Notes: generated by a model not told the origin, from the letters alone. Positions 44,183 through 53,348 are shown, numbered from the stretch's first letter. The stretch is DNA of 64,000 nucleotides from Sulfuriflexus mobilis (GCF_003967195.1 NZ_AP018725.1:372001-436000); one strand, 5' to 3'. Made by a program: numbers and translations.

Positions 44183-45628
44183 GTGTTGATATTTGAACAA
44201 TCCCGTCCCGGTCGTCGTGACCCGGCCCAGGCCCCACAACAAATGGCCGATGTTAGCGCCATCCCAGCCAGCTTCCTGCGTGAAGACAGCCCGACCCTGC
44301 CGGAGGTCTCTGAGATGCAGGCCGTGCGTCATTACACGCGACTGTCGCAGAAAAATTTTTCCATCGACACGCAGTTTTACCCGCTCGGTTCCTGCACCAT
44401 GAAATACAATCCGCGTGCCTGCAACTCGCTGGCAATGCTGCCGGGTTTCCTTGGTCGTCACCCGCTTGGCCCCGTGAGCCATGCACAGGGTTTCATGGCC
44501 TGCATGTATGAGTTGCAGGAGATGCTCAAGGACGTGACCGGCATGACTGAGGTCTCGCTGACCCCGGCCGCCGGGGCGCAGGGCGAGTTTGCCGGCGTTG
44601 CCATGATCCGTGCCTACCATGATGCCAATCAAGACACTGCGCGCAGCGAGATCCTCGTCCCGGATGCCGCCCACGGTACCAACCCGGCTACCGCGGTCAT
44701 GTGCGGTTACACGGTGCGCGAGATCCCGACCAATAATGACGGCGATGTCGATATTGAGGCGCTGAAGGCCGCCGTCGGTCCACAGACCGCCGGGCTCATG
44801 CTGACCAACCCGTCCACGCTGGGCGTGTTCGAGCGCAAGATCAAAGAGATTGCCGGTATCGTCCACGAGGCCGGTGGTCTGCTTTACTATGATGGTGCCA
44901 ACCTGAATGCGATCCTCGGCAAGGTCCGTCCGGGTGACATGGGTTTTGACGTCATCCACATGAATCTGCACAAGACCTTTTCTACTCCGCACGGCGGTGG
45001 CGGCCCGGGCGCCGGTCCGGTCGGCGTTAATGCGCGCCTCAAACCCTTCCTGCCCGTGCCGATGGTGGCCAAGGAGGCGGATGGTTATCGCTGGCTGACG
45101 GAGAAGGATGTGCCGCAGACCATCGGCCGTCTGTCGACCTTCATGGGCAATGCCGGGGTACTCATGCGTGCCTATATCTATGCGCGCCTGCTCGGTCGCG
45201 AGGGCATGCACCGCGTCGCCGAGTTTGCGACCCTGAATGCCAACTATATGCTGGCGCGCATGCGTGATGCCGGTTTTGAACTGGCCTTCCCGAACCGTCG
45301 TGCCACACACGAGTTCATCGTCACCCTGCGTCGTGAGGCCAAGGAGCAGGGCACCAATGCGATGGACTTTGCCAAGCGACTACTGGATCATGGTTACCAC
45401 GCGCCAACTACCTACTTCCCGTTGCTGGTTCCCGAGTGCCTGTTGATCGAGCCGACCGAGACCGAGGCCAAGGAAGAGCTGGATGGCTTTATTGCGGCCA
45501 TGGTGGCGATCGCCGATGAGGCGAAACACGCGCCAGATATGCTTAAGACCGCACCGCATACTTTGCCGGTGCGCCGCCTCGATGACGTCAAGGCCGCGCG
45601 GGAGCTGGACCTGGCCTGGAAACCGTAG
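44183..45628 (+). CDS. gcvPB: Glycine dehydrogenase (decarboxylating) subunit 2
   Basis: A 481-residue PLP-bearing half of the split P protein. The Schiff-base lysine is in [21 protein letters not shown] (about residue 264). Other features are [25 protein letters not shown] and [12 protein letters not shown]. The start is GTG 44183 with AGGA 8 bases upstream; an ATG at 44175 is out of frame. A repeat element separates it from the preceding gene. Confidence 0.95.
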   Translation: MLIFEQSRPGRRDPAQAPQQMADVSAIPASFLREDSPTLPEVSEMQAVRHYTRLSQKNFSIDTQFYPLGSCTMKYNPRACNSLAMLPGFLGRHPLGPVSHAQGFMACMYELQEMLKDVTGMTEVSLTPAAGAQGEFAGVAMIRAYHDANQDTARSEILVPDAAHGTNPATAVMCGYTVREIPTNNDGDVDIEALKAAVGPQTAGLMLTNPSTLGVFERKIKEIAGIVHEAGGLLYYDGANLNAILGKVRPGDMGFDVIHMNLHKTFSTPHGGGGPGAGPVGVNARLKPFLPVPMVAKEADGYRWLTEKDVPQTIGRLSTFMGNAGVLMRAYIYARLLGREGMHRVAEFATLNANYMLARMRDAGFELAFPNRRATHEFIVTLRREAKEQGTNAMDFAKRLLDHGYHAPTTYFPLLVPECLLIEPTETEAKEELDGFIAAMVAIADEAKHAPDMLKTAPHTLPVRRLDDVKAARELDLAWKP

Positions 45629-45662
45629 AAAGATACTCACACGAAAAGAATAGGGGAAAACG

Positions 45663-46595
45663 ATGTCAGCTCTGATTTGTGGTTCTTATGCCTATGACAC
45701 CATTATGCTGTTCCACGACAAGTTCGCCAATCACATCCTGCCGGACAAGGTGCATATCCTGAATGTATCCTTCCTCGTGCCGGATATGCGTCGCGAGTTC
45801 GGTGGTTGTGCCGGCAATATTGCCTATAACCTGAACCTGCTCGGCGGCGATGCCTTGCCGATGGCGACCGTCGGTAATGATTTTGCCCCGTATGCACAGT
45901 GGATGGACGATTGTGGTATCTCGCGCCTGCATATCAAGGAACTCGAGCATACTTATACCGGTCAGGCCTTTATCACCACCGATATGAGTGACAACCAGAT
46001 CACCGCCTTCCACCCGGGGGCGATGGGTTTCTCACACGAGAACCAGGTCGAGGATGCCAGTGGCGTGACCCTGGGTATCGTTTCGCCGGACGGTCGTGAC
46101 GGCATGATTGAACATGCCCGCCAGTTTGCCGAGGCCGGTATCCCGTTTATCTTCGATCCGGGTCAGGGCATGCCTATGTTTGACGGCGATGACCTGAAGA
46201 CCTTCATCGAACAGGCCACCTACATCACCGTCAATGATTACGAGATGCAGCTGCTGCAGGACCGTACCGGGCTGTCGCCACATGAGATCGCCGAACGCGT
46301 CGAGGCCCTGATTGTGACTCTCGGTGGCAAGGGTTCGCACATCTACACCGCCAACAAGCGCATCGATATCCCGACTGCCACGGCCAGGGAACTGAATGAC
46401 CCAACCGGTTGTGGAGACGCCTTTCGCGGCGGTCTGCTGTACGGCATGATGAATGACATGGACTGGGAAAACAGCGGACGAGTGGCGGCACTCATGGGGG
46501 CGACCAAGATCGAGCATCACGGTACGCAGAACCACAGTTTCACCCGTGACGAATTTGATGCCCGCTTCAAGGAGGCCTTTGGTTACTGCCTCTAG
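45663..46595 (+). CDS. PfkB-family carbohydrate/nucleoside kinase
   Basis: A 310-residue ribokinase-fold kinase. The N-terminal glycine motif is RREFGGCAGNIAYNLNLLGG and the C-terminal ATP and catalytic motif is DPTGCGDAFRGGLLYG, with the catalytic aspartate in GCGD. Similar proteins in sulfur bacteria are annotated as adenosine kinase; ribose or another sugar is possible. It follows gcvPB by 34 bases with a GGGG ribosome site, so it may belong to the same transcript. A terminator follows. Confidence 0.88.
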   Translation: MSALICGSYAYDTIMLFHDKFANHILPDKVHILNVSFLVPDMRREFGGCAGNIAYNLNLLGGDALPMATVGNDFAPYAQWMDDCGISRLHIKELEHTYTGQAFITTDMSDNQITAFHPGAMGFSHENQVEDASGVTLGIVSPDGRDGMIEHARQFAEAGIPFIFDPGQGMPMFDGDDLKTFIEQATYITVNDYEMQLLQDRTGLSPHEIAERVEALIVTLGGKGSHIYTANKRIDIPTATARELNDPTGCGDAFRGGLLYGMMNDMDWENSGRVAALMGATKIEHHGTQNHSFTRDEFDARFKEAFGYCL

Positions 46596-46613
46596 GCATG
46601 CACCAGAGGACAG

Positions 46614-46641
46614 AAAAAGCCGCCCCCGGGGCGGTTTTTTT
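46614..46641 (+). terminator. Intrinsic terminator after the PfkB kinase gene
   Basis: A 6-bp CCGCCC/GGGCGG stem flanked by AAAAAG on the left and seven T residues on the right, 19 bases after the stop codon. Confidence 0.88.
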
Positions 46642-46728
46642 GTGCTCATGTTTTTCATACAAACGGCAGCAAACTTGGTATGGCCTGATATGATGAGTGG
46701 TGTCAGGTCAGTGAACAGCAGGTGAACC

Positions 46729-47343
46729 ATGGGCTTTTATTCTCGCGTACTCTTTCCCTGGGGCATGAACTGGCTCATGTCCGGGGAACCGTTTGATTCC
46801 GCTCGAGCGAACCTGTTGAATAGGGTTTCGGGCAAGGTGCTGGAGATCGGGTTTGGCAGCGGCCTCAACCTGCCGCATTATCCCCATAGCCTCTCCGCAC
46901 TCACGGCCATCGACCCGAACCCGGGTATGCGCCGCTATGCCGAGGCGCGCATGTTACAAAGTCCGATCAAAGTGGAACATTGCGAACTGAATGGCGAGGC
47001 CCTGCCAATGGCGGACGCCAGTTTTGATACCGTGGTCAGCACCTGGACCCTGTGCAGTATTGAGCATGCAGAACAGGCACTGGCCGAGATTCACCGTGTA
47101 CTAAAGCCGGGTGGCCGGTTTGTCTTTCTTGAACATGGCCTGAGTGATGAGCCCGGGATACAGCGTTGGCAGCACCGCCTGAACCCGATACAAAAGGTCA
47201 TTGGTGATGGTTGCAACCTGAACCGGAATATCCGTGAACTGGTGGCGGCGGCGGGTTTTCGTTCCCTGGAGGTGGAAAATTTCTACCTGGAAAAGACACC
47301 ACGTCTGCTCGGTTATATGTACCGCGGAGAGGCGCTGAAATAG
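46729..47343 (+). CDS. Class I SAM-dependent methyltransferase
   Basis: A 204-residue methyltransferase. The SAM-binding motif I is KVLEIGFGSGLNLPHY, motif II holds the acidic DPNPGM, and VSTWTLCSIEHAEQALAEIHRVLKPGGRFVFLEHG is typical of the UbiE/Methyltransf_11 group. Similar short proteins methylate phosphatidylethanolamine or small thiols; the acceptor here is not known. It has no obvious operon partner. Confidence 0.85.
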   Translation: MGFYSRVLFPWGMNWLMSGEPFDSARANLLNRVSGKVLEIGFGSGLNLPHYPHSLSALTAIDPNPGMRRYAEARMLQSPIKVEHCELNGEALPMADASFDTVVSTWTLCSIEHAEQALAEIHRVLKPGGRFVFLEHGLSDEPGIQRWQHRLNPIQKVIGDGCNLNRNIRELVAAAGFRSLEVENFYLEKTPRLLGYMYRGEALK

Positions 47344-47428
47344 GCTCGTGCGCCTGTTTGTGATGTATTTACGGTTTATTTTTTTATTGGCGGCTATAAT
47401 TTTTAATAAGTAGTCCTGGAGAATAATA

Positions 47429-47836
47429 ATGAAACAGACGCTGTTGGTTTTGCTGGTGGCTATCGGTCTGGCTGGCTGTATTACCGCCCCCGAAAATACC
47501 TCGGGCCGTGTTGTGATGCATGGCGACAGGGCGAGTGTCGATATCCGCTTCAATGATCATGATCGTCGACTGATCCATGATTACTACAGCAAACATCGCA
47601 AAAAGGCTAAACGTACGCCCCCTGGTCTCGCCAAGCGTGGCGGTAACCTGCCGCCGGGCCTGGCCAAGCGTGAGCGCCTGCCACCTGGGCTGCAAGGGCG
47701 TGGCCTGCCGGAGTCACTCGAATCAAGCCTCTCGCCACTGCCGGGTGACTTCGTGCGAGTAAAGGTGGGGACGGATATCGTGCTGATGAACCGCAACACC
47801 CGCGTGGTCTTCGACATCCTTTACGGTGTGGACTGA
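47429..47836 (+). CDS. Lipoprotein with PPGLAKR repeats
   Basis: A 135-residue predicted lipoprotein (lipobox GLAGC at about residue 16). After HDRRLIHDYYSKHRKK it contains three spaced Pro-Pro-Gly-Leu units (PPGLAKRGG, PPGLAKRER, PPGLQGRG) and then a compact C-terminal domain ending VLMNRNTRVVFDILYGV. This layout resembles periplasmic RcnB/YdgH-like small proteins. Function is not known. GGAG precedes the ATG by about 9 bases. Confidence 0.75.
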   Translation: MKQTLLVLLVAIGLAGCITAPENTSGRVVMHGDRASVDIRFNDHDRRLIHDYYSKHRKKAKRTPPGLAKRGGNLPPGLAKRERLPPGLQGRGLPESLESSLSPLPGDFVRVKVGTDIVLMNRNTRVVFDILYGVD

Positions 47837-47872
47837 TATACTCCTGGCAGGGATTTCTTTTTGCCGGGAACC

Positions 47873-48097
47873 ATGTCTGAGAACGAATACCATTTTAGCC
47901 TGAACCTCAGCGCCGCCGAGTATATGCAATACTATCAGGGCAGTGCGCAGAGCGTGGTTGTTACCACATACCAGGGCCTGCGGGTCAAGTTTCCGGCCTC
48001 GGCCCTGCGCCCGTATGTCAGCGAGGGCGGGGTACATGGTCAGTTTGTACTGCTGACCGATGCCAACAATAAAATGCGTGATCTACGCCGTATTTAA
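47873..48097 (+). CDS. DUF2835 family protein
   Basis: A 74-residue protein matching the short DUF2835 pattern: YHFSLNLSAAEYMQYYQG, then VVTTYQGLRVKFPASALRPYVSEGGVHGQFVLLTDANNK. These proteins are confined to proteobacteria and uncharacterised. ATG 47873 has GGGAA upstream; the longer frame begins with TTG. Confidence 0.85.
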   Translation: MSENEYHFSLNLSAAEYMQYYQGSAQSVVVTTYQGLRVKFPASALRPYVSEGGVHGQFVLLTDANNKMRDLRRI

Positions 48098-48137
48098 TTC
48101 AACTACGTTTTACCTTTGTTCTCTGATGGTTCGAGGC

Positions 48138-48162
48138 AAAAAAAGCCGCGCATAAGCGCGGC
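48138..48162 (-). terminator. Intrinsic terminator after the 181-residue unknown gene
   Basis: On the minus strand a 7-bp GCCGCGC/GCGCGGC stem with loop TTAT is followed by seven T residues, about 28 bases after the stop codon. Confidence 0.88.
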
Positions 48163-48190
48163 AAATGTGGAACGGAGAAGGTTGTCGATT

Positions 48191-48736
48191 TTATTCTTGC
48201 AGTTGAGCCAGTAGCTCCTCACCTTGACGGCGGATCGTCTCGGCCAGTTCTACATCAATGGTGATCTTGGTCACCTTTACACACTTCTTCCACGCGGCAC
48301 TGAGTGCCAGGTACTCCTCAGGCAGTGAGGAGATACTGTGGATCATCTTTTCAGCAGCGGCCTTGATACTCGCATCCGACTTTGAACCCAGTTCAACCTG
48401 TAGCATGCTGATTAACCGCCACTTAACATTTTTATGCGAGGGGGCATCGGTATTCTGCTTAGGCGCTTCGTGGGGTGTCCCGTCAGCATTTTCAGCCATC
48501 GCTTTGGGGCGTTCCCTCTGCGGCTGAGTAATCTCAATAAAACCCTCTGTGAAAAGTGTCTCAAGGGATTCATCCAGGTCATCATAGAGCGGTGCCATGG
48601 TATGCAGCTCACCCACATTACGCTGTCCGTCAACGATGATTAATGCGCGCATCAGTGAGTGCGGCAGCTTTACGTACCTGTCAGTGAGGGCGTTTTGCCC
48701 TTTTTCTGTCCTGACGTAAAGCGTATCGATATTCAT
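48191..48736 (-). CDS. Conserved-looking protein of unknown role, winged-helix-like N-terminus
   Basis: A 181-residue soluble protein. Residues 1-72 (YVRTEKGQNALTDRYVKLPHSLMRALIIVDGQRNVGEL ... LETLFTEGFIE) look like a small winged-helix unit found at the N-terminus of several unrelated proteobacterial proteins. A low-complexity linker (75-100) joins a helical C-terminal half. No catalytic motif is visible. It is 25 bases downstream of a small membrane protein on the same strand, probably one operon. The family was not recognised. Confidence 0.65.
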   Translation of the reverse strand: MNIDTLYVRTEKGQNALTDRYVKLPHSLMRALIIVDGQRNVGELHTMAPLYDDLDESLETLFTEGFIEITQPQRERPKAMAENADGTPHEAPKQNTDAPSHKNVKWRLISMLQVELGSKSDASIKAAAEKMIHSISSLPEEYLALSAAWKKCVKVTKITIDVELAETIRRQGEELLAQLQE

Positions 48737-48761
48737 TCCGCATGTTTCCCCGGAGGACGGC

Positions 48762-49061
48762 TTAGTCCATTAATTCCGTGATAACGGTATGAATCAGTTT
48801 CACTGTTATGACGACGTAAATGGCACCGAACAGGAAAATCAGTGCGACGATCAGGCGTAGCAGATCTTCCGGTATCTGGTTGAAAAACGGCGTGGCCAGG
48901 TAACCCAGGCTAAACAGGCTGACCAGTCCGGTGAGCATGCCCCATTTTTTGCCGACCAGGCCGCCGGGGATACTGTTCTTCAGTCTTAAGGTCAGCCACA
49001 GACAATAGAACATGATCAGGATGGCGCTGGCGGTAATAATCATCACGATGTCGATATTCAC
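48762..49061 (-). CDS. Small three-helix membrane protein of unknown role
   Basis: A 99-residue inner-membrane protein with three hydrophobic helices (about 3-24, 42-60 and 68-92). It starts with GTG 49061, preceded by GGGGAG. No family was recognised. It leads a two-gene operon with the winged-helix-like gene. A TATAAT box lies 35-40 bases upstream (49097-49102) and an inverted repeat lies just beyond it. Confidence 0.65.
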   Translation of the reverse strand: MNIDIVMIITASAILIMFYCLWLTLRLKNSIPGGLVGKKWGMLTGLVSLFSLGYLATPFFNQIPEDLLRLIVALIFLFGAIYVVITVKLIHTVITELMD

Positions 49062-49096
49062 GGATTCTCCCCATTTTAGAAATGTTGCAGTTAGCT

Positions 49097-49141
49097 ATTA
49101 TATGTTTCTTTTTAGCAACAATGTTGTATTAATAATACAAC
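49097..49141 (-). promoter_or_regulatory. Promoter with flanking inverted repeat
   Basis: Minus-strand TATAAT (49097-49102) serves the two-gene operon below 49061. At 49123-49141 the inverted repeat GTTGTATT-N3-AATACAAC overlaps the expected -35 region, a place suited to an operator or activator site. Confidence 0.5.
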
Positions 49142-49253
49142 TAGAATTAGTGCAAAATGTAACGAAGCAGCATTATAGGTAAATATGATGAAACAGGGAA
49201 GGAATAAATTTTTACAAATAGTAATTATTAACAATGACTTACGGTTAACAAGG

Positions 49254-49718
49254 TCATTTGCCACGGTTATCCAGCATCTGGCGCATGCGTGCAGGGCTGA
49301 ATCCATTCATGCGTTGCTGGCCGACCAGGATGATGGGTACGCCGCGCCCCTTGAGCCTTTTGTAGTCACGTTTGCCCTTGTCACTGTTCTCGACATCGTA
49401 TTCCTGAAAACGGATGCCATTCGCCTTCAGCCAGTTCTTGGCCTTTACGCAGACGCCACACCAGGTGGTGGAATAGACCGTGACGCCGGCCGCCCGGCCC
49501 TGTACGCCGGTCGGGCGGGCAAGGGTCTTGTCGATGAAGATCTTCGAGGGGGCACCATAGGTGTTGATACGACCGAGGTCGACGGTTTCCGTATTGTCGG
49601 CCGACTGCGGGCTATCGCCAAAATGCACACGACCGTTTTCATCGGTCCACTTGTAGATATCGGCCCCAGCCACGCCGAATGGCAAGAGTAAGCTGAGCAG
49701 CAGTAACAGCCTTTTCAT
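49254..49718 (-). CDS. Exported DUF4124-glutaredoxin fusion protein
   Basis: A 154-residue protein. A signal peptide (cleavage near GVAGA, about residue 19) is followed by DUF4124 (DIYKWTDENGRVHFGDSP, about 20-45) and then a glutaredoxin domain (about 78-150) with the active site TWCGVC and a cis-proline loop GVPIILV. It is probably a periplasmic thiol-disulfide protein. Monocistronic by position. Confidence 0.88.
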   Translation of the reverse strand: MKRLLLLLSLLLPFGVAGADIYKWTDENGRVHFGDSPQSADNTETVDLGRINTYGAPSKIFIDKTLARPTGVQGRAAGVTVYSTTWCGVCVKAKNWLKANGIRFQEYDVENSDKGKRDYKRLKGRGVPIILVGQQRMNGFSPARMRQMLDNRGK

Positions 49719-50001
49719 GTCTATGCTTCCGTCCCTGTTCGTGAATGGCTACGGTGAACCGCTATTTTTCCGGCCATAAATAAAAACATAGACGTTTTAC
49801 GCCTAAATTAATACGAATAGCGCCGACTGCAGGCAAGCCAGTGATTTTCCAGACAAGTAGGTATATTGTTATAAGAGACTATAAGTGAATGACACAATGT
49901 GCTGTAGCAACCGTTCACGTACAGCATAAGCCATTCGAATCAAAAGCAGATGAGAGTGGTTATGTATTTAATGACGTAAGGATATCAGGGAGTGAAAGCT
50001 G

Positions 50002-51132
50002 TTGGATATTTTTGATTTCGCAGACGAACTGGGGCCGGCAAAGGTCATCCATGTCCATGAACCATCCATTAACCTGAAGGCCATCCTGGTCGTTGATAAT
50101 GTTGCCAAGGGGCCGTCTATTGGTGGGGTGCGCATGGCAGCGGATGTTAGCATTGAGGAATGTGTTCGTCTGGCCCGCGCCATGACCCTGAAGAATGCCG
50201 CCGCCGGCCTGCCGCATGGTGGTGGCAAGGCCGTCTTATTCGGGGATCCGAAAATGCCAAAGGCCGACAAGGAGGTCCTCATCCGTGGCCTGGCCAATGC
50301 CTTGCGCAACGAAGAGGCATACATCTTCGCCCCTGATATGGGCACGGACGAGGAGTGCATGGCCTGGGTACGGGATGAGATTGGCCGGGTCGTGGCACTG
50401 CCCCGCGAGATCGGCGGTATCCCGCTGGACGAGATCGGCGCCACAGGCTGGGGACTTAGCCATGTCACCGAGGTGGCGCTCGAGTTCTGTGACTTTGGAT
50501 TAAAGGGTGCGCGCCTCGCCATCCAGGGCTTTGGTGCGGTGGGTACGCACACGGCGCGTTTTCTCACCAACAAGGGTGCCGTGCTTGTCGCCGTGGCCGA
50601 CTCGGCAGGGGCCACTCACAACCCGGATGGCCTGGATGTGAACGAGCTGCTCAGGTTAAAAGGGGAAGGTAGAAGTGTGGCCGAGTACGCGAAGGGCACG
50701 GCCATTGAGCGCGACGCGATTATCGATGTCGAGTGTGATATCTGGATACCGGCGGCGCGCCCAGACGTTATTCATGAGGACAATGTGCGGCGGCTGAATA
50801 CAAAGCTGGTGGTGGAGGGCGCCAATATACCCATTACCCACGGCGCAGAAAAGATCCTCGCCGAGCGGGGCATTCTCTGTGTACCTGACTTCATCGCCAA
50901 TGCCGGTGGCGTGATCTGTGCGGCGATGGAATACCACGGCGCCAATGAGTCAGCGGCCTTTCAGACCATCGAGGACAAGCTACGCCGCAACACGCGACAG
51001 GTACTCGAGGCGGCGGAGAGTAAAAACATCCTGCCACGCCAGGCCTCAACGGAAATGGCCTTGCAGCGGGTGAAAAAGGCCATGAGTTTCCGCCGTTATT
51101 CGCTGTTCTCGTCGGGTCCGGGTTTCCTCTAG
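50002..51132 (+). CDS. Glu/Leu/Phe/Val-type amino-acid dehydrogenase
   Basis: A 376-residue NAD(P)-dependent dehydrogenase that interconverts an amino acid and its 2-oxo acid with ammonia. The catalytic lysines lie in GGVRMAADVS...AMTLKNAAAGLPHGGGKAVLFG, and the NAD motif is LAIQGFGAVGTHTARFL. GATGWGL is also kept. Length is closer to leucine/valine than to hexameric glutamate dehydrogenases. The start is TTG 50002 with GGGAG nine bases upstream. It lies 15 bases before the 2-oxoacid oxidoreductase genes, which suggests that its product feeds that enzyme. Confidence 0.88.
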   Translation: MDIFDFADELGPAKVIHVHEPSINLKAILVVDNVAKGPSIGGVRMAADVSIEECVRLARAMTLKNAAAGLPHGGGKAVLFGDPKMPKADKEVLIRGLANALRNEEAYIFAPDMGTDEECMAWVRDEIGRVVALPREIGGIPLDEIGATGWGLSHVTEVALEFCDFGLKGARLAIQGFGAVGTHTARFLTNKGAVLVAVADSAGATHNPDGLDVNELLRLKGEGRSVAEYAKGTAIERDAIIDVECDIWIPAARPDVIHEDNVRRLNTKLVVEGANIPITHGAEKILAERGILCVPDFIANAGGVICAAMEYHGANESAAFQTIEDKLRRNTRQVLEAAESKNILPRQASTEMALQRVKKAMSFRRYSLFSSGPGFL

Positions 51133-51147
51133 GCGAGGGCCAGGCTT

Positions 51148-52095
51148 ATGTACCGGATTCGTTTTCATGGGCGTGGAGGACAGGGCATGAAGACGGCCAG
51201 TCGTATCCTCGGCACGGCCTTCTTTCTTGAAGGGTTTGAGGTTCAGGATGCCCCCCGTTATGGCGCGGAGCGACGTGGTGCGCCGATCTTCGCCTATGTG
51301 CGTGCCGCCCGGCAGCCCATCAACGAACGCGGCATTATTCAACGGCCGGACCTCGTGATCGTCGCTGATGATTCCCTTGTGCCCGTGCCGGCGGCCGGTG
51401 TGCTCGGCGGACTGACGGCGAACACGTTGTTGTTGATCAACAGCCATGACCCCGCCGAGACCTGGACCGAGCGCCTGCGTTGCAGGTCGCCCATCATCAT
51501 TTTGCCGATAACAGGCGAGGTCGAAGACCGTGCCGAGATGCCGTATATCGGTGCGACCTGTGCCGGTGCCGCGGCGCGCCTGGTCGGCGTGATCAGTCGC
51601 GAGGCATTGGCGGCGGCGATCCGTGAAGAACTCGTCGCACTGGGTCCTGACATTATCGAGCGGAATCTTGATAAGGCGCTGGCCGCCTTCGACACCATGC
51701 AGGCTCATGCCGGTGCCGTCAGCGAGGCGGCCGAGGTCTTGGCAAGCAGCTATACCCCACCCGACTGGATCAACCTGCCGTTCGAAGATGCGCGCAGATC
51801 GGCCCCCGTGATCCACGCCGGCCTGACCAGTGTCGAGGTAAAGACCGGTTTGTGGCGCACCCTGCGTCCGGTGATCGACTATGAGCGCTGTGTGCATTGC
51901 TGGTGGGTGTGCAGCAGTTTTTGTCCGGATGGCGCTATTGCCGTGACCGACGAGAAGTTACCGGTGATCGATTATGACCACTGCAAGGGTTGCATGATAT
52001 GTGTCGCGCAGTGTCCGCCGCACGCGATTGAGGCGGTCCCGGAGCACGAGGCCCAACAACAGGAAGCCAGCGACAAACAAGGGGTCGGGAAATGA
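51148..52095 (+). CDS. 2-oxoacid:ferredoxin oxidoreductase gamma-delta fusion subunit
   Basis: A 315-residue fusion. Residues about 1-190 are the gamma domain (IRFHGRGGQGMKTASRILG ... APRYGAERRGAP). Residues about 235-305 are a ferredoxin-like delta domain with two cysteine clusters. The second is canonical (CKGCMICVAQCP). The first reads CVHCWWVCSSFCP, that is C-x2-C-x3-C-x3-C, one residue longer than the normal C-x2-C-x2-C-x3-C. The stop overlaps the alpha-subunit start (ATGA). Confidence 0.9.
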   Translation: MYRIRFHGRGGQGMKTASRILGTAFFLEGFEVQDAPRYGAERRGAPIFAYVRAARQPINERGIIQRPDLVIVADDSLVPVPAAGVLGGLTANTLLLINSHDPAETWTERLRCRSPIIILPITGEVEDRAEMPYIGATCAGAAARLVGVISREALAAAIREELVALGPDIIERNLDKALAAFDTMQAHAGAVSEAAEVLASSYTPPDWINLPFEDARRSAPVIHAGLTSVEVKTGLWRTLRPVIDYERCVHCWWVCSSFCPDGAIAVTDEKLPVIDYDHCKGCMICVAQCPPHAIEAVPEHEAQQQEASDKQGVGK

Positions 52096-53348
52096 GCCGC
52101 CGCCTGCTGACCGGCAATGCCGCCGCCGCCTGGGCCGCACGGCTGGCGAGGGTCGACTATATACCGGCCTTCCCGATTACCCCGCAGACCGAAATCATCG
52201 AGTCGCTGGCCAACTGGATAGATAATGGCGAGATGGCCGGCCGCCTCGTCACACTCGAGTCGGAACATTCCATGCTCACCGCCGCCGGTGCGGCGGCCGC
52301 GACCGGGGTGCGTGTGTATAGCGCGACCTCGAGCCAGGGCCTGTTGTACGGCATGGAGATGCTCTACAACGTCGCCGGCTGGCGCACGCCGTTTGTGCTG
52401 ACCAATGTCTCGCGTGGCCTGTCCGCACCGATCACCCTCGAGGCCGACCATAACGATATACTCGCCGCCCGTGATTCCGGTTGCCTGCAGATCCACTGTG
52501 CGACCTGCCAGGAAGTGCTCGACAGCACGCTCATGGCCTACCGTCTCGCCGAGGACGAACGCGTGCGCCTGCCGGTGATCGTCAACATGGACGGCTTTTA
52601 TCTGTCCTTCACCCGCGAGCCGGTGCTGATCCCGGCGGCCAGCGACGTGGATGCCTTCCTGCCGCCCTTTGACCCGGAGAACATCGCCTTCCGTGCGTCT
52701 GCGCCGGCCAGCCAGGCCGTGGCCGTGCTCGGCGGTTCGCCGTATTCATATTTCCGTTACGAAATGCATCTGGCCGCCATGCAGGCGCTTGAGGTCTACG
52801 AAGAGATCGCCACGAAATTCGCTGAAAAATTTGGCCGCCGCCATGATGCCGTCGAGGCCTATCACTGCGAGGATGCCGAGATCGTGCTGGTCATGATGGG
52901 TTCGTTTGCGACCAAGGCCAGGGCCGCCGTCGACCAGTTACGCGCCGCCGGCCAGGCGGTGGGACTGTTACGGCCTCGCCTGTTGCGGCCGTTCCCGGCC
53001 GCACACCTGCAACGTCTGCTCGCCGGTAAACAGGGCGTAGTGGTGATCGATCAGAATCTGTCGATGGGCAAGGGCGGGGTGCTGCATGCCGAGCTGGCCT
53101 CTGTGCTTTATGGGCGCAAGGATGCCCCGCCCATACTGACCAGTTTTATCGGCGGGCTGGGTGGTCGTGATATTACTGCCGAGGAATTTTTTGAGATGGT
53201 CAAGGTCACGCGCGAGGCCGTGGCTAGCGGTAACACACCACCGCCGAGGTTATTGTATAACCGTGATGAACTGCGAGAGGTACACAAGCTGCAGGCCATT
53301 GCCCATGTCGAGCGCGAGGAACTGGGTAAAGGGGGAGACAAGCCATGA
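52092..53348 (+). CDS. 2-oxoacid:ferredoxin oxidoreductase alpha subunit
   Basis: A 418-residue subunit with the pyrimidine-binding domain of the thiamine-dependent enzyme. It begins RRLLTGNAAAAWAARLARVDYIPAFPITPQTEIIE, contains the CoA-side LESEHSMLTAAGAAAATG and a C-terminal transketolase-like domain (about 250-400). It oxidises a 2-oxo acid such as pyruvate or a branched-chain oxoacid to acyl-CoA and reduces ferredoxin. Four-base overlaps with both neighbours show tight coupling. Confidence 0.92.
   Translation: MSRRLLTGNAAAAWAARLARVDYIPAFPITPQTEIIESLANWIDNGEMAGRLVTLESEHSMLTAAGAAAATGVRVYSATSSQGLLYGMEMLYNVAGWRTPFVLTNVSRGLSAPITLEADHNDILAARDSGCLQIHCATCQEVLDSTLMAYRLAEDERVRLPVIVNMDGFYLSFTREPVLIPAASDVDAFLPPFDPENIAFRASAPASQAVAVLGGSPYSYFRYEMHLAAMQALEVYEEIATKFAEKFGRRHDAVEAYHCEDAEIVLVMMGSFATKARAAVDQLRAAGQAVGLLRPRLLRPFPAAHLQRLLAGKQGVVVIDQNLSMGKGGVLHAELASVLYGRKDAPPILTSFIGGLGGRDITAEEFFEMVKVTREAVASGNTPPPRLLYNRDELREVHKLQAIAHVEREELGKGGDKP

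Noticed and set aside
43122-44237. 371-residue minus-strand frame over the MBL lipoprotein
   Set aside because: Antisense shadow of a gene with signal peptide, lipobox and metal motif.
44126-45310. 394-residue minus-strand frame across gcvPB
   Set aside because: A shadow of gcvPB with no domain features and no ribosome site.
51046-51897. 283-residue minus-strand frame across the oxidoreductase gamma-delta gene
   Set aside because: Opposite to a gene with intact Fe-S and gamma-domain motifs; composition is that of an antisense shadow.
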